From Mesorhizobium liriopis (lineage in GTDB: Bacteria; Pseudomonadota; Alphaproteobacteria; Rhizobiales; Rhizobiaceae): DNA of 64,000 nucleotides. The notes beneath the pieces were generated by a model that made no database searches, was not told the DNA's origin, and saw nothing but the letters and a program-made list of their open reading frames with translations. Both the position numbers and the translations under genes were made by a program. This document shows positions 9,361 through 17,167 of the stretch, piece by piece (positions within the stretch are counted from its first letter, which is position 1; every line of letters starts with the position of its first letter). The stretch lies in contig NZ_JAMXQS010000009.1 of assembly GCF_024053505.1 (NCBI RefSeq), positions 219,331 to 283,330 on the forward strand, read 5' to 3'.

Positions 9361-9386
9361 AAAAAAGAGGCGCCGAACGCCCCTTT
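9361..9386 (-). terminator. rho-independent terminator of the AraC-type gene
   Basis: Read on the minus strand, AGGGGCG, a TTCG-like loop and CGCCTCT are followed by a run of six T. One wobble pair is in the stem. It lies about 60 nt after the AraC-type stop codon and before the tetR promoter, so it insulates the two. Confidence 0.6.
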
Positions 9387-9444
9387 TCATGCATGCCGCC
9401 AGTGGCAGCTTCAGGCGCGGGCCGCAGCGGGGCACATCGCTCGC

Positions 9445-10401
9445 TCAGGCGGCCTGGGCGCGCATACGACCGGGTGCGGTGCCGATGATGCGCTTGAAGG
9501 CGCGGCTGAACGAGGCCTCGGAATCGTAGCCCAGGCGATGGGCGACCTCGGCGATGCGGTCGCGGTCGCGCGAAATCCACTGGCGGGCCTGATGCATGCG
9601 GACCTGCGCCACATAACGCGCCGGCGTTTCGCCGACGATCTGTGCGAACTTTTCCGCGAAGCTCGAACGCGATGCGCCCATCAACCTGGCGAGTTCGGCG
9701 ACCGTCCAGTCGCGCTCGGGCTCGGCATGGATGGCGGCAAGCACGCGGCCGACCTCGCGGTCGCGCACGGCGGCAATCCAGCCCTTCGCATTGCCGCAGC
9801 CATGCTCGACCCAGGAGCGGATGATCTGGGCCGCGAGCACATCGGCCAACCGCGCAAGGATGCCGCCGGCACCGACCCGGCTCATGCCGCATTCGGAAAC
9901 CATGGCGTTCAGGAGATGCGGGATGGTGGGCTCGCTCTTCATCAGTTCCTGCGCGCGCATCATGTCGGGCATCATGCGCATCAGGGGATGCAGGCGGTCG
10001 AGATTGAAGCGCATCGAGCCGCAGAACAAAAGCGACTGACCGCCCGAGCCGCCACCGTGGAAATCGAACACGTCCTCGCAGATCGCGCGGCATTCGCGGC
10101 GGGGAAAGGCTTTGGGCTCGAGGCCGGGGTGGCTTGCCAGCATATGGGCCGCGCCATGCGGGATCAGCACCGCGTCGCCCGCGGTCAGCTCCTCCCACTC
10201 GCCTTCCGGGGTAAAGAGCCAGCAGCCTGTTTCGGCGACGAAGTGGAAGCGCGCATCCTCCTGCTTGGGAAAGGTGAAGCACCAGGGCGCGGCAAGCTGG
10301 CAACGGCCATATTCCACGCCGTCGAGCCGCAGGCCCTGCAGCATGTCCGTCAAAGGATCGCCCGATGGCAGGATGTCGGATTTGGACGAATGGTCAAGCA
10401 T
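9445..10401 (-). CDS. AraC-family transcriptional regulator with N-terminal cupin domain
   Basis: A 318-residue regulator with a cupin ligand-binding domain (about residues 30-170, the Cupin_6 type found in many AraC regulators) and a C-terminal double helix-turn-helix. The second HTH and signature read VAHRLGYDSEASFSRAFKR. The frame is open for 43 codons upstream; the ATG at 10401 (MLDHSSKSD) fits the family start. It is divergent from an MFS exporter 75 bp away with an 8-bp inverted repeat between them. Regulation of that exporter is therefore likely. Confidence 0.88.
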   Translation of the reverse strand: MLDHSSKSDILPSGDPLTDMLQGLRLDGVEYGRCQLAAPWCFTFPKQEDARFHFVAETGCWLFTPEGEWEELTAGDAVLIPHGAAHMLASHPGLEPKAFPRRECRAICEDVFDFHGGGSGGQSLLFCGSMRFNLDRLHPLMRMMPDMMRAQELMKSEPTIPHLLNAMVSECGMSRVGAGGILARLADVLAAQIIRSWVEHGCGNAKGWIAAVRDREVGRVLAAIHAEPERDWTVAELARLMGASRSSFAEKFAQIVGETPARYVAQVRMHQARQWISRDRDRIAEVAHRLGYDSEASFSRAFKRIIGTAPGRMRAQAA

Positions 10402-10431
10402 AACGGATTTTCTAGCATGGAAGCTCCAGAT

Positions 10432-10458
10432 AATCGAGCCTAGTTGAAGCGCTCGATT
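10432..10458. promoter_or_regulatory. inverted repeat between AraC regulator and MFS gene
   Basis: Perfect arms AATCGAGC and GCTCGATT are separated by 11 nt and lie in the 75-bp divergent intergenic region, 19 nt before the MFS start codon. A binding site for the neighbouring regulator is a plausible reading, although AraC proteins often use direct repeats. It could also form a leader hairpin. Confidence 0.4.
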
Positions 10459-10476
10459 TGATGGAGACATGGTTCC

Positions 10477-11709
10477 ATGTCCGACTGGGCTTCTTCCTCT
10501 CCGCGCGACTTCGCCGAGCCGCCTGTGCAAACCGCCGTGCCGGCCACGGTCGAAAAGCCCGCATGGGCGGCGGTCGTTTCACTGACCTTCGGCGTGTTCG
10601 GTCTCGTCACTGCCGAGTTCCTGCCGGCCAGCCTGTTGACCCCGATGGCCGCCGAGCTCGGCGTGTCGAACGGAGCCGCGGGCCAAGCCGTGACGGCAAC
10701 GGCCGTGGTCGCCGCATTCGCCGGGCCGCTTCTGGTTCTGGGTTCGGGCCGGATCGATCGGCAGAAGATCGTCTGGACGCTCAGCACGATGCTCGTGGTA
10801 TCGAGCCTTTTGGCGGCATTCGCCACGAACATCACGGTGCTGCTTCTGGCCCGAGCGCTCCTAGGCTTCGCGCTGGGTGGCTTCTGGGCGATGGCGGCAG
10901 CCTTGGCACTCCGCCTCGTGCCGACGGCCATGGTGCCGCGCGCGATGTCGATCATCTTCACTGGCGTGTCGGTGGCCACCGTGTTCGCCGCACCCCTCGG
11001 CGCGTTCCTGAGCGGCTTGTGGGGCTGGCGCGTCACCTTCATGGCCGCAGCGGGCATCGGCGTGGTCGCACTTCTGGTGCAGCTTGCGACCCTGCCCAAG
11101 CTGCCGCCGGTCGCAGCTCCCGGCCTGTCCTCCTTCGCCATCGTGCTCAAGCGGCGTTCGGTCCAGGTCGGGCTCGGCACGGTGCTGCTCGTGATTTCCG
11201 GCCACTTCGCGGGCTTCACCTATATTCGGCCTTTTCTCGAACAGGTGTCGGGGCTCGGCATCCAGACGATCTCGCTGGCGCTCCTGGCCTTCGGCATCGG
11301 TGGTTTCCTGGGCAATCTCGCCGGTGGCGTGATCGCCGAGAAAAGCGCGCGGATCGCGGTCGGCAGCGGCTCGCTGCTTCTGGCGGGCGCGGCCCTTGCG
11401 CTGATCGTCTGGGGTGCGACGGGCAGCGTTGCATTTGCCGCGACCGCGCTCTGGGGCTTCGCGTTCGGTGGCTTTCCCGTTTCGATCTCGAGCTGGAATG
11501 CACGGGTCGCGCCCGATCAGGCGGAAAGTGCCGGCGCGCTTCTCGCCACGAGCTTCCAGGTAGCCATTGCCAGCGGGGCGGTGATCGGCGGGTTGCTGGT
11601 GGACGGCATGGGGCCGGTCGGCGTCATCGGCTACGCACTGGTCGTCATCCTCGCCGGCGCGCTGCTGATGCTGGTCGCGGGGCGCGGGCGGGAGCAGGCG
11701 CCCCACTGA
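10477..11709 (+). CDS. MFS exporter, DHA1 (AraJ/YdhP-like) family
   Basis: This is an inner-membrane exporter of 410 residues with 12 apparent membrane spans. The loop 2-3 region GSGRIDRQKIVWTLS and the following LARALLGFALGGFW are typical of the DHA1 family of sugar and drug efflux transporters. A soluble N-terminal lead of about 30 residues precedes span 1 (AWAAVVSLTFGVFGLVTAEF). The substrate is unknown. The gene is divergent from the AraC-type regulator and is closed by a strong terminator. Confidence 0.9.
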   Translation: MSDWASSSPRDFAEPPVQTAVPATVEKPAWAAVVSLTFGVFGLVTAEFLPASLLTPMAAELGVSNGAAGQAVTATAVVAAFAGPLLVLGSGRIDRQKIVWTLSTMLVVSSLLAAFATNITVLLLARALLGFALGGFWAMAAALALRLVPTAMVPRAMSIIFTGVSVATVFAAPLGAFLSGLWGWRVTFMAAAGIGVVALLVQLATLPKLPPVAAPGLSSFAIVLKRRSVQVGLGTVLLVISGHFAGFTYIRPFLEQVSGLGIQTISLALLAFGIGGFLGNLAGGVIAEKSARIAVGSGSLLLAGAALALIVWGATGSVAFAATALWGFAFGGFPVSISSWNARVAPDQAESAGALLATSFQVAIASGAVIGGLLVDGMGPVGVIGYALVVILAGALLMLVAGRGREQAPH

Positions 11710-11730
11710 TCTGCGGGCCTTCGCAATCTG

Positions 11731-11764
11731 AACGGCGCGGCGAGAGACGCCGCGCCGTTTTTGT
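11731..11764. terminator. strong rho-independent terminator
   Basis: Arms AACGGCGCGGCG and CGCCGCGCCGTT surround a short GAGAGA-type loop and are followed by five T on the plus strand. It separates the MFS gene from the convergent molybdoenzyme operon, with A-rich sequence on the other side as well. Confidence 0.88.
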
Positions 11765-11766
11765 TT

Positions 11767-14064
11767 CTACAACAGCTTGTCGAGCGTGATCGGCAGGTCG
11801 CGCACGCGGCGGCCGGTGGCGTTGTAAACGGCGTTCGCGATGGCAGCCGCCACGCCGGTGATGCCAATCTCGCCGATACCCCGCGCGCCCAGCGGCGCGT
11901 GCGGGTCGGGGATGTCGGTCCACATCACCTCGATCTCAGGCACGTCCATGTGAACGGGCACATGGTATTCGGCGAGGCTCGGATTCATGATCCGCCCGCT
12001 GCGCGGGTCGAACAGCGTTTCCTCCGTCAGCGCCAAGCCGATGCCCATGATCATGCCGCCGCGAAACTGGCTGGTGGCGGTCTTGGCATTGAGGATGCGG
12101 CCGCAGTCGAAAGAGCCCAACATGCGGCACACGCGCACTTCGCCCGTGACGCTGTTGACGCGCACCTCGGCGAATTGGGCGGCGGTCGAGTGCATGGAAT
12201 ATTTCATCATCTCGAGCGGCGGGGGGGCGGCAGCTTCCACTTCCAGATGGTCGCGGCCGGCGCGGGCAAGGATCGAGGCATAGGTCTCGTGGCGCCCGGG
12301 CTCATCGACGCTGGCCAACCCCTCGTCGCGTGCTTCGAGCTTGTCGGCGCCCAAGCCTGCCAGCGGCGAGTCGTTGCCGGCCAGCCGGATCAGTTCCTTG
12401 ACCAGTTCGTCGTTGGCCGCGATCACGGCCGCCGAAATCGAGGCGGTCTGTGTCGAGCCGCCCGCCAGCACACCCTTGGGCAGGCTGGTGTCGCCGTAAT
12501 CGAAGCGGACCTTTTCGAGCGGCAGGCCGAGCCGCGCGGCGGCCGCCTGTGCCTGAACGGTGGCCGTGCCCATGCCCATTTCGTGGACGGCGGTGGACAC
12601 CACGGCCGAGCCGTCGGCTTCGATGCGGATGCGCGCCGAGCCGCCGGGCATGCGGTGGTAAGGGTATGTGCCGGTGGCGCAGCCCAGGCCCACCAGCCAC
12701 TCGCCCTCGCGACGCGCGCCCGGCTTGGGGTCGCGCCTGTTCCAGCCGAAGCGCTCCCCGCCCTGTTCGAAGCACTGCAGCAGATAGCGCGACGAGAACG
12801 GATTGTTCGAGGTCGGATCCTTTTCGGGTTCGATGCGGCGGCGCAGCTCGATCGGGTCGAGTTCCATCTGCTCGGCGAGCTCGTCCAGTGCGCATTCGAG
12901 CGCGAACGTACCGACCGACTCGCCCGGCGCGCGCATGAAGGTGTTGGCCATCATGTCCATGTCCGCCACGCTCTGTTCGAGGCGGAAACTCTTGGACGCA
13001 TAAAGGTGGCGGGCCGGGAAGGTGAACTGTTCGGGGCAGTTGTTGTGCTCGGTCATGGCGACCGTGCCGGTGTGGATGAGCGCCCTCAGCGAACCGTTGC
13101 GCTCGGCACCGAGCGCCACGCGCTGTTCGGTGGTGGTGCGCCCACCGACGATGCGGAACACGCTTTCGCGCGACAGCACGATGCGCACCGGCCGCCCGGA
13201 CAGCCTGGACGCGGCCGCCGCCAGGATCTGGTGGTTCCACAGCGCCTTGCCGCCGAAACCGCCGCCCACATAGGGCGAGGAGACATGGACCTGATCGGGG
13301 TTGATGCCGAAAATCTCGGCCAGCGTTCCCGCCGTGCCATTCAGCATCTGGGTCGCGTCGTGGACGGTCAGCTCATCGCCGTCCCATCTGACGGTCGCGC
13401 CATGGAGCTCGATGGCGTTGTGGTTGTGGCGCGGCGTGCGGAAGACGAGATCGACCCTGTGATGCGCCTCGTTGAGTTCCTTTTCGGCGTCGCCGATTTC
13501 GAACAGCGGGGGCTCGCCGAGGATGGATTGGGGGTGATGGGCCGCGAGCTTCGCCGCCTGGAAGTCGGTGACGGCGGTGGCGCTTTCATACTCGACCTTC
13601 ACCAGGGTCGCGGCATGGTCGGCCTGTTCCTGGGTCTCGGCGAGTACCAAGGCGACGGGCTCGCCGTTCCAGTGGATGTCGCGATTCTGCATCACGGGCA
13701 GGTCGCTGGCGCCCACCGCGTCGGGACGCGACATGAACATGGCCGGCGCATTCATGCGCGGGGCGTTCTCATGGGTCATGACGAGAACGACGCCGGGCGC
13801 GGCTTCGGCTTTCGACGTATCGAGCGAGGTGATGTGCCCGCGCGCGATGGTCGAATGGACGAGCGTCGCATAAGCGAGGCCTTCCATCGGCACCTCTGCC
13901 GCAAAGCGCGCTTGGCCCGCGACCTTGAGCGGCCCGTCCACGCGCGAGATCGGCGCGCCGAGGAGGCCGTGCTTTTCGCGTAAAGGGTCGGGCGAAGCGC
14001 CCGGCAACCAGCGGTCGGGAACGAAGCGAACGGCCGTCTTCACGGCATCCTGGATGATGCTCAT
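11767..14064 (-). CDS. aldehyde dehydrogenase, molybdenum-cofactor subunit (PaoC-like)
   Basis: This is the large catalytic subunit (765 residues) of a xanthine-oxidase-family enzyme, where substrate is oxidised at a molybdopterin centre. An aldehyde-oxidase hammerhead domain (GLLGAPISRVDGPLKV, from about residue 34) precedes the cofactor-binding domains. The invariant active-site Glu appears in GARGIGEIGITG (about E732). The start at 14064 overlaps the FAD subunit by 4 nt. The subunit order and the FAD partner's extra cysteines resemble E. coli PaoABC, which oxidises aromatic aldehydes. The substrate here is inferred only from that likeness. Confidence 0.9.
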   Translation of the reverse strand: MSIIQDAVKTAVRFVPDRWLPGASPDPLREKHGLLGAPISRVDGPLKVAGQARFAAEVPMEGLAYATLVHSTIARGHITSLDTSKAEAAPGVVLVMTHENAPRMNAPAMFMSRPDAVGASDLPVMQNRDIHWNGEPVALVLAETQEQADHAATLVKVEYESATAVTDFQAAKLAAHHPQSILGEPPLFEIGDAEKELNEAHHRVDLVFRTPRHNHNAIELHGATVRWDGDELTVHDATQMLNGTAGTLAEIFGINPDQVHVSSPYVGGGFGGKALWNHQILAAAASRLSGRPVRIVLSRESVFRIVGGRTTTEQRVALGAERNGSLRALIHTGTVAMTEHNNCPEQFTFPARHLYASKSFRLEQSVADMDMMANTFMRAPGESVGTFALECALDELAEQMELDPIELRRRIEPEKDPTSNNPFSSRYLLQCFEQGGERFGWNRRDPKPGARREGEWLVGLGCATGTYPYHRMPGGSARIRIEADGSAVVSTAVHEMGMGTATVQAQAAAARLGLPLEKVRFDYGDTSLPKGVLAGGSTQTASISAAVIAANDELVKELIRLAGNDSPLAGLGADKLEARDEGLASVDEPGRHETYASILARAGRDHLEVEAAAPPPLEMMKYSMHSTAAQFAEVRVNSVTGEVRVCRMLGSFDCGRILNAKTATSQFRGGMIMGIGLALTEETLFDPRSGRIMNPSLAEYHVPVHMDVPEIEVMWTDIPDPHAPLGARGIGEIGITGVAAAIANAVYNATGRRVRDLPITLDKLL

Positions 14065-15050
14065 GCTGCATCTCCTTTCAGTTCGGAAAGCACGGCGGTG
14101 ATCGTCCGCCTGGCGAGCTCGACCTTGAAGGCGTTGTCGCGCAAGGGGGCGGCATCCGTGAGTTCGGCTTCGGCCGCGGCGCGGAAATTCGCTTCCGTTG
14201 CCGGCTGGCCGCGCAGGGCGTCTTCCGCTTTCAGGGCACGCCACGGCTTATGGGCGACGCCACCGAGCGCGAGGCGGATGTCGCGCACGCTGCCGTCCTC
14301 GCTGAGATCGAGTGCAGCACCCACCGACACGAGCGCGAAGGCGTAGGAGGCACGGTCGCGCACCTTGCGGTAGGTGGAGCGCCTGGCAAAGGACAAAGCG
14401 GGGATCTCGACCGCCGTGATCAGCTCATGGGGCTGGAGCACGGTTTCGATATCGGGCCGTCCTTCGGGCAGGCGGTGAAGATCGGCGAGCGGGATCCGGC
14501 GCGTGCCGTTGGCGCCCTCGAGGTGCACGACCGCATCGAGTGCGACGAGCGCCACGCACATGTCGGAGGGATGCGTGGCCACACAAGCCGGCGAGGCGCC
14601 GAGGATCGCGTGGATGCGGTTGAAGCCGTCCAGCGCATCGCAGCCGGCCCCCGGCTCGCGCTTGTTGCAGCGCGCGGCATCGTCGTAGAAATAGGCGCAG
14701 CGGGTGCGCTGGAGAATATTGCCCCCCACCGTCGCCATGTTGCGGATCTGGCCGCTGGCGCCTGCGAGGATGGCACGTGCGAGGAGCGGGAAATCGCGGC
14801 GAACCGTGAGGTCGGATGCGAGCGCGGTGTTGGTCGCCGCCGCCCCGATCAGAAGCGAGCCGTCGGGGCGCGTTTCGATGGTGCGCGACAGGCCCGAGAC
14901 GTCCACCAGACGCTCCGGTGTCTCGATGGTCTCGCGCATCAGATCGACGAGATTGGTGCCGCCGCCGAGATATTTCGCGGAGGCGCTGTTTGAGGCCATG
15001 CGCACGGCATCCGGCGCGGTTGCCGCGCGTTCGTACTGGAACGGTGTCAT
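14061..15050 (-). CDS. aldehyde dehydrogenase, FAD subunit with extra Fe-S cysteines (PaoB-like)
   Basis: This 329-residue FAD subunit passes electrons from the Mo and 2Fe-2S centres to an acceptor. FAD-binding segments KYLGGGTNLVDLM (about 27-39) and GNILQRTRC are present. Cysteines at about 118, 128, 137 and 156 (RTRCAYF, RCNKREPGAGC, SPACVATHPSD) match the insertion that holds an additional 4Fe-4S cluster in PaoB and distinguish it from plain xanthine-oxidase FAD subunits. It overlaps both neighbours by 4 nt, so the three subunits should be translated together. Confidence 0.9.
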   Translation of the reverse strand: MTPFQYERAATAPDAVRMASNSASAKYLGGGTNLVDLMRETIETPERLVDVSGLSRTIETRPDGSLLIGAAATNTALASDLTVRRDFPLLARAILAGASGQIRNMATVGGNILQRTRCAYFYDDAARCNKREPGAGCDALDGFNRIHAILGASPACVATHPSDMCVALVALDAVVHLEGANGTRRIPLADLHRLPEGRPDIETVLQPHELITAVEIPALSFARRSTYRKVRDRASYAFALVSVGAALDLSEDGSVRDIRLALGGVAHKPWRALKAEDALRGQPATEANFRAAAEAELTDAAPLRDNAFKVELARRTITAVLSELKGDAA

Positions 15051-15586
15051 GCCGCTTTCCTCGCCCCTGCGTCGCCCTTTTGCGAGCCATCCGCCGCGAA
15101 GGTCTCGGTGATGGCGTCGATGATGCCGTTATAGGCACCGCAGCGGCAGAGATTGCCGCTCATGCGCTCGCGCAATTCGTCGTGGCTGAGCGTCACCGTC
15201 TCATCGCCCAGATCGGCGGTCACCACGCTCGGCACGCCGCGCGCGGCTTCGCCCGCCATGCCGATCGCCGAACAAAGCTGGCCCGGCGTGCAGTAGCCGC
15301 ACTGGAAGCCGTCATGCTCGACAAAGGCCTGCTGAAGCGGGTGCAGGCTGCCGGTCTGGCCCAGGCCCTCGACCGTTGTGATCGCGCGACCCTGATATTG
15401 CACGGCAAGCGCCAGGCAGCTGTTGATGCGCTCGCCATCGACCAGAACCGTGCAGGCGCCGCAGGCACCCTGATTGCAGCCCTTTTTCGAGCCCGTGAGC
15501 CCGAGATGGTCGCGCAAAAGATCGAGCAGCGACGTTCGCGGGTCGAACTCGGCCTCGACTGGTTTGTCGTTGATGGTGAAGCGCAT
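15047..15586 (-). CDS. aldehyde dehydrogenase, 2Fe-2S subunit (PaoA-like, no Tat signal)
   Basis: This small subunit (179 residues) carries two 2Fe-2S clusters. The plant-type ferredoxin cluster is in GCNQGACGACTVL (Cys37, 42, 45) plus Cys57. The second domain shows GFQCGYCTPGQ and NLCRCGAYNGI. It starts directly with MRFTINDKPVEAEF after a good GGAGG. The twin-arginine export signal of E. coli PaoA is absent, so this version should work in the cytosol. It is the first gene of the operon; no XdhC/PaoD-type maturation gene is adjacent. A divergent 217-bp gap separates it from the RLP gene. Confidence 0.9.
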   Translation of the reverse strand: MRFTINDKPVEAEFDPRTSLLDLLRDHLGLTGSKKGCNQGACGACTVLVDGERINSCLALAVQYQGRAITTVEGLGQTGSLHPLQQAFVEHDGFQCGYCTPGQLCSAIGMAGEAARGVPSVVTADLGDETVTLSHDELRERMSGNLCRCGAYNGIIDAITETFAADGSQKGDAGARKAA

Positions 15587-15747
15587 CGGTCCTCCGGCAT
15601 GGGAGAGGCAAGACGAGCGCCAAGGAGCATGATCCCCGTTGGCGTCGGCTTACGAGGGACATCAGCGAAACGATTTAGAGCAACATTTGATAAGGGCCAG
15701 AGGGAACGCATGACGCCTGCGTGAGGGCGCGCCTTGCGTCGGTGAAG

Positions 15748-15761
15748 TGGTCGTTATACCA
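15748..15761. promoter_or_regulatory. candidate operator upstream of the RuBisCO-like gene
   Basis: Short inverted arms TGGT and ACCA with a 6-nt centre lie 42 bp before the RLP start codon. FadR-subfamily GntR proteins bind TGGT/ACCA-type half sites, usually with a shorter spacer. The same motif is not seen before the apn operon. Weak evidence. Confidence 0.2.
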
Positions 15762-15803
15762 GTGCGGTCGTTCTTCCCGTCCCCACAGCAAGGTCGCGTT
15801 TTC

Positions 15804-17054
15804 ATGATCGAACTGACTTACCTGATCGAAACGCCAGGCAGCGTCGAGAAGATGGCGGCCAAGATCGCCAGCGATCAGTCCACCGGGACCTTCGTGGCGC
15901 TGGCCGCCGAAACGGACGAGCTGAAGGCGCGGGCTGCGGCGCGGGTGCTGAGTATAGAGACGCTGGAACCGGTCGAACGCCCCTCATGGCCGGAAAGCGA
16001 AGACGGGCCGTTCAACCGGGCGCTCGTGACGATCGGCTTTCCGTTCGACGCGGTCGGCACCGATCTGTCCGCACTCATGACCATCGCCATTGGCGGGACC
16101 TTCGCGATCAAGGGGCTGACGGGATTGCGGGTGGTCGGCATGAAGCTGCCGGAAGAGTTCCGGGGCGCCTATCCCGGGCCGCTTTATGGGGTGGAAGGCA
16201 GCCGCAGGCTGACGGGTGTCGAGGGGCGGCCGATCATCGGCACGATCGTGAAGCCGGCGCTGGGCCTCCTGCCGCATGAGACGGCGGAACTGGTGGGCGA
16301 GTTGATCTCGTCGGGCGTCGATTTCGTGAAGGACGACGAAAAACTGATGAGCCCGCGCTATTCGCCGCTCGAAGAGCGGGTGAAGGCCATCATGCCGCGG
16401 GTGCTCGACCATGAGCAGAAGACGGGAAAGAAGGTGATGGTCGCCTTCAACATCTCCCATGTCGATCCCGACCAGATGATGCGCAACCACGATATCGTCC
16501 TGGCTCACGGCGGCAATGCCGCGGTGGTCAATATCGCCTCCGTCGGCATGGGCGGCATGGCGTTTTTGCGCAAGCGCAACCAGCTCTGCATCCATGCGCA
16601 TCGCAATGGCTGGGACGTGCTGACGCGCCATCCCGGGATCGGCTTCGACTTCGCCGTCTGGCAGCAGTTCTGGCGGCTGTTGGGCGTCGATCAGTTCCAG
16701 ATCAACGGCATCAAGATTAAGTACTGGGAGCCCGACGAGAGCTTCGTGCGCTCGTTCGAAGCCATCACCACGCCGATCTTCGAACCAGCCGACCGCGCAC
16801 TTCCCGTGGTCTGCTCGGGCCAGTGGGGCGGGCAGGCACCGGAAACCTATCAGCGCACGGGCCGCACCGTGGACCTTCTGTATCTCTGCGGCGGCGGCAT
16901 CGTCAGCCATCCGGGCGGACCGGCGGCGGGCGTCGTCGCGGTGCAGCAGGCTTGGGAGGCGGCGGTTACGGATATTCCGCTCGAGGAGTTCGCAAAGAGC
17001 CATCCCGAACTCAAGCAGTCTCTGGAGAAATTCGGCGATGGCAAGGCTGCATAA
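15804..17054 (+). CDS. oiaX: RuBisCO-like protein, probable 3-oxo-isoapionate-4-phosphate decarboxylase
   Basis: A form IV RuBisCO homologue of 416 residues. By eye, the carbamylated Lys with its metal ligands is kept (DFVKDDEK: K176, D178, E179), as is the phosphate loop GGGIVSHPGG. The second Lys of the KPK motif is Ala (VKPALGL: K150, A152), and the Arg, His and loop-6 Lys used for carboxylation of ribulose bisphosphate are not recognisable. It should not fix CO2. Known relatives include OiaX of Rhizobium, which decarboxylates 3-oxo-isoapionate 4-phosphate to L-erythrulose 1-phosphate. The other steps of that pathway lie at 54.9-60 kb and 30.3-31.6 kb, which supports the name. The alternative is another RLP function. 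Start chosen at 15804 (MIELTYLIET). Confidence 0.75.
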   Translation: MIELTYLIETPGSVEKMAAKIASDQSTGTFVALAAETDELKARAAARVLSIETLEPVERPSWPESEDGPFNRALVTIGFPFDAVGTDLSALMTIAIGGTFAIKGLTGLRVVGMKLPEEFRGAYPGPLYGVEGSRRLTGVEGRPIIGTIVKPALGLLPHETAELVGELISSGVDFVKDDEKLMSPRYSPLEERVKAIMPRVLDHEQKTGKKVMVAFNISHVDPDQMMRNHDIVLAHGGNAAVVNIASVGMGGMAFLRKRNQLCIHAHRNGWDVLTRHPGIGFDFAVWQQFWRLLGVDQFQINGIKIKYWEPDESFVRSFEAITTPIFEPADRALPVVCSGQWGGQAPETYQRTGRTVDLLYLCGGGIVSHPGGPAAGVVAVQQAWEAAVTDIPLEEFAKSHPELKQSLEKFGDGKAA

Positions 17055-17167
17055 AGCCTCTCCAAAAACTAACAAATGAGAGAGTCAAAACTTTTCGGTG
17101 AGCAGGCAACTTTGATGACCCGATCGCGTCATCTTAGCAATTGTTGAGTTCTCCGGAGTAACCTCCC

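Noticed and set aside
11761..13983. Plus-strand open frame of about 740 codons
   Set aside because: Antisense to the molybdenum subunit gene, with low-complexity composition and no motif.
15804..17054. Genuine CO2-fixing RuBisCO
   Set aside because: Several residues needed for carboxylation are missing, and no small subunit or phosphoribulokinase gene is nearby.
17114..17133. GATGAC/GTCATC inverted repeat before the FAD protein gene
   Set aside because: Only 6-bp arms with an 8-nt loop and no T-run; too weak to call a terminator or operator.
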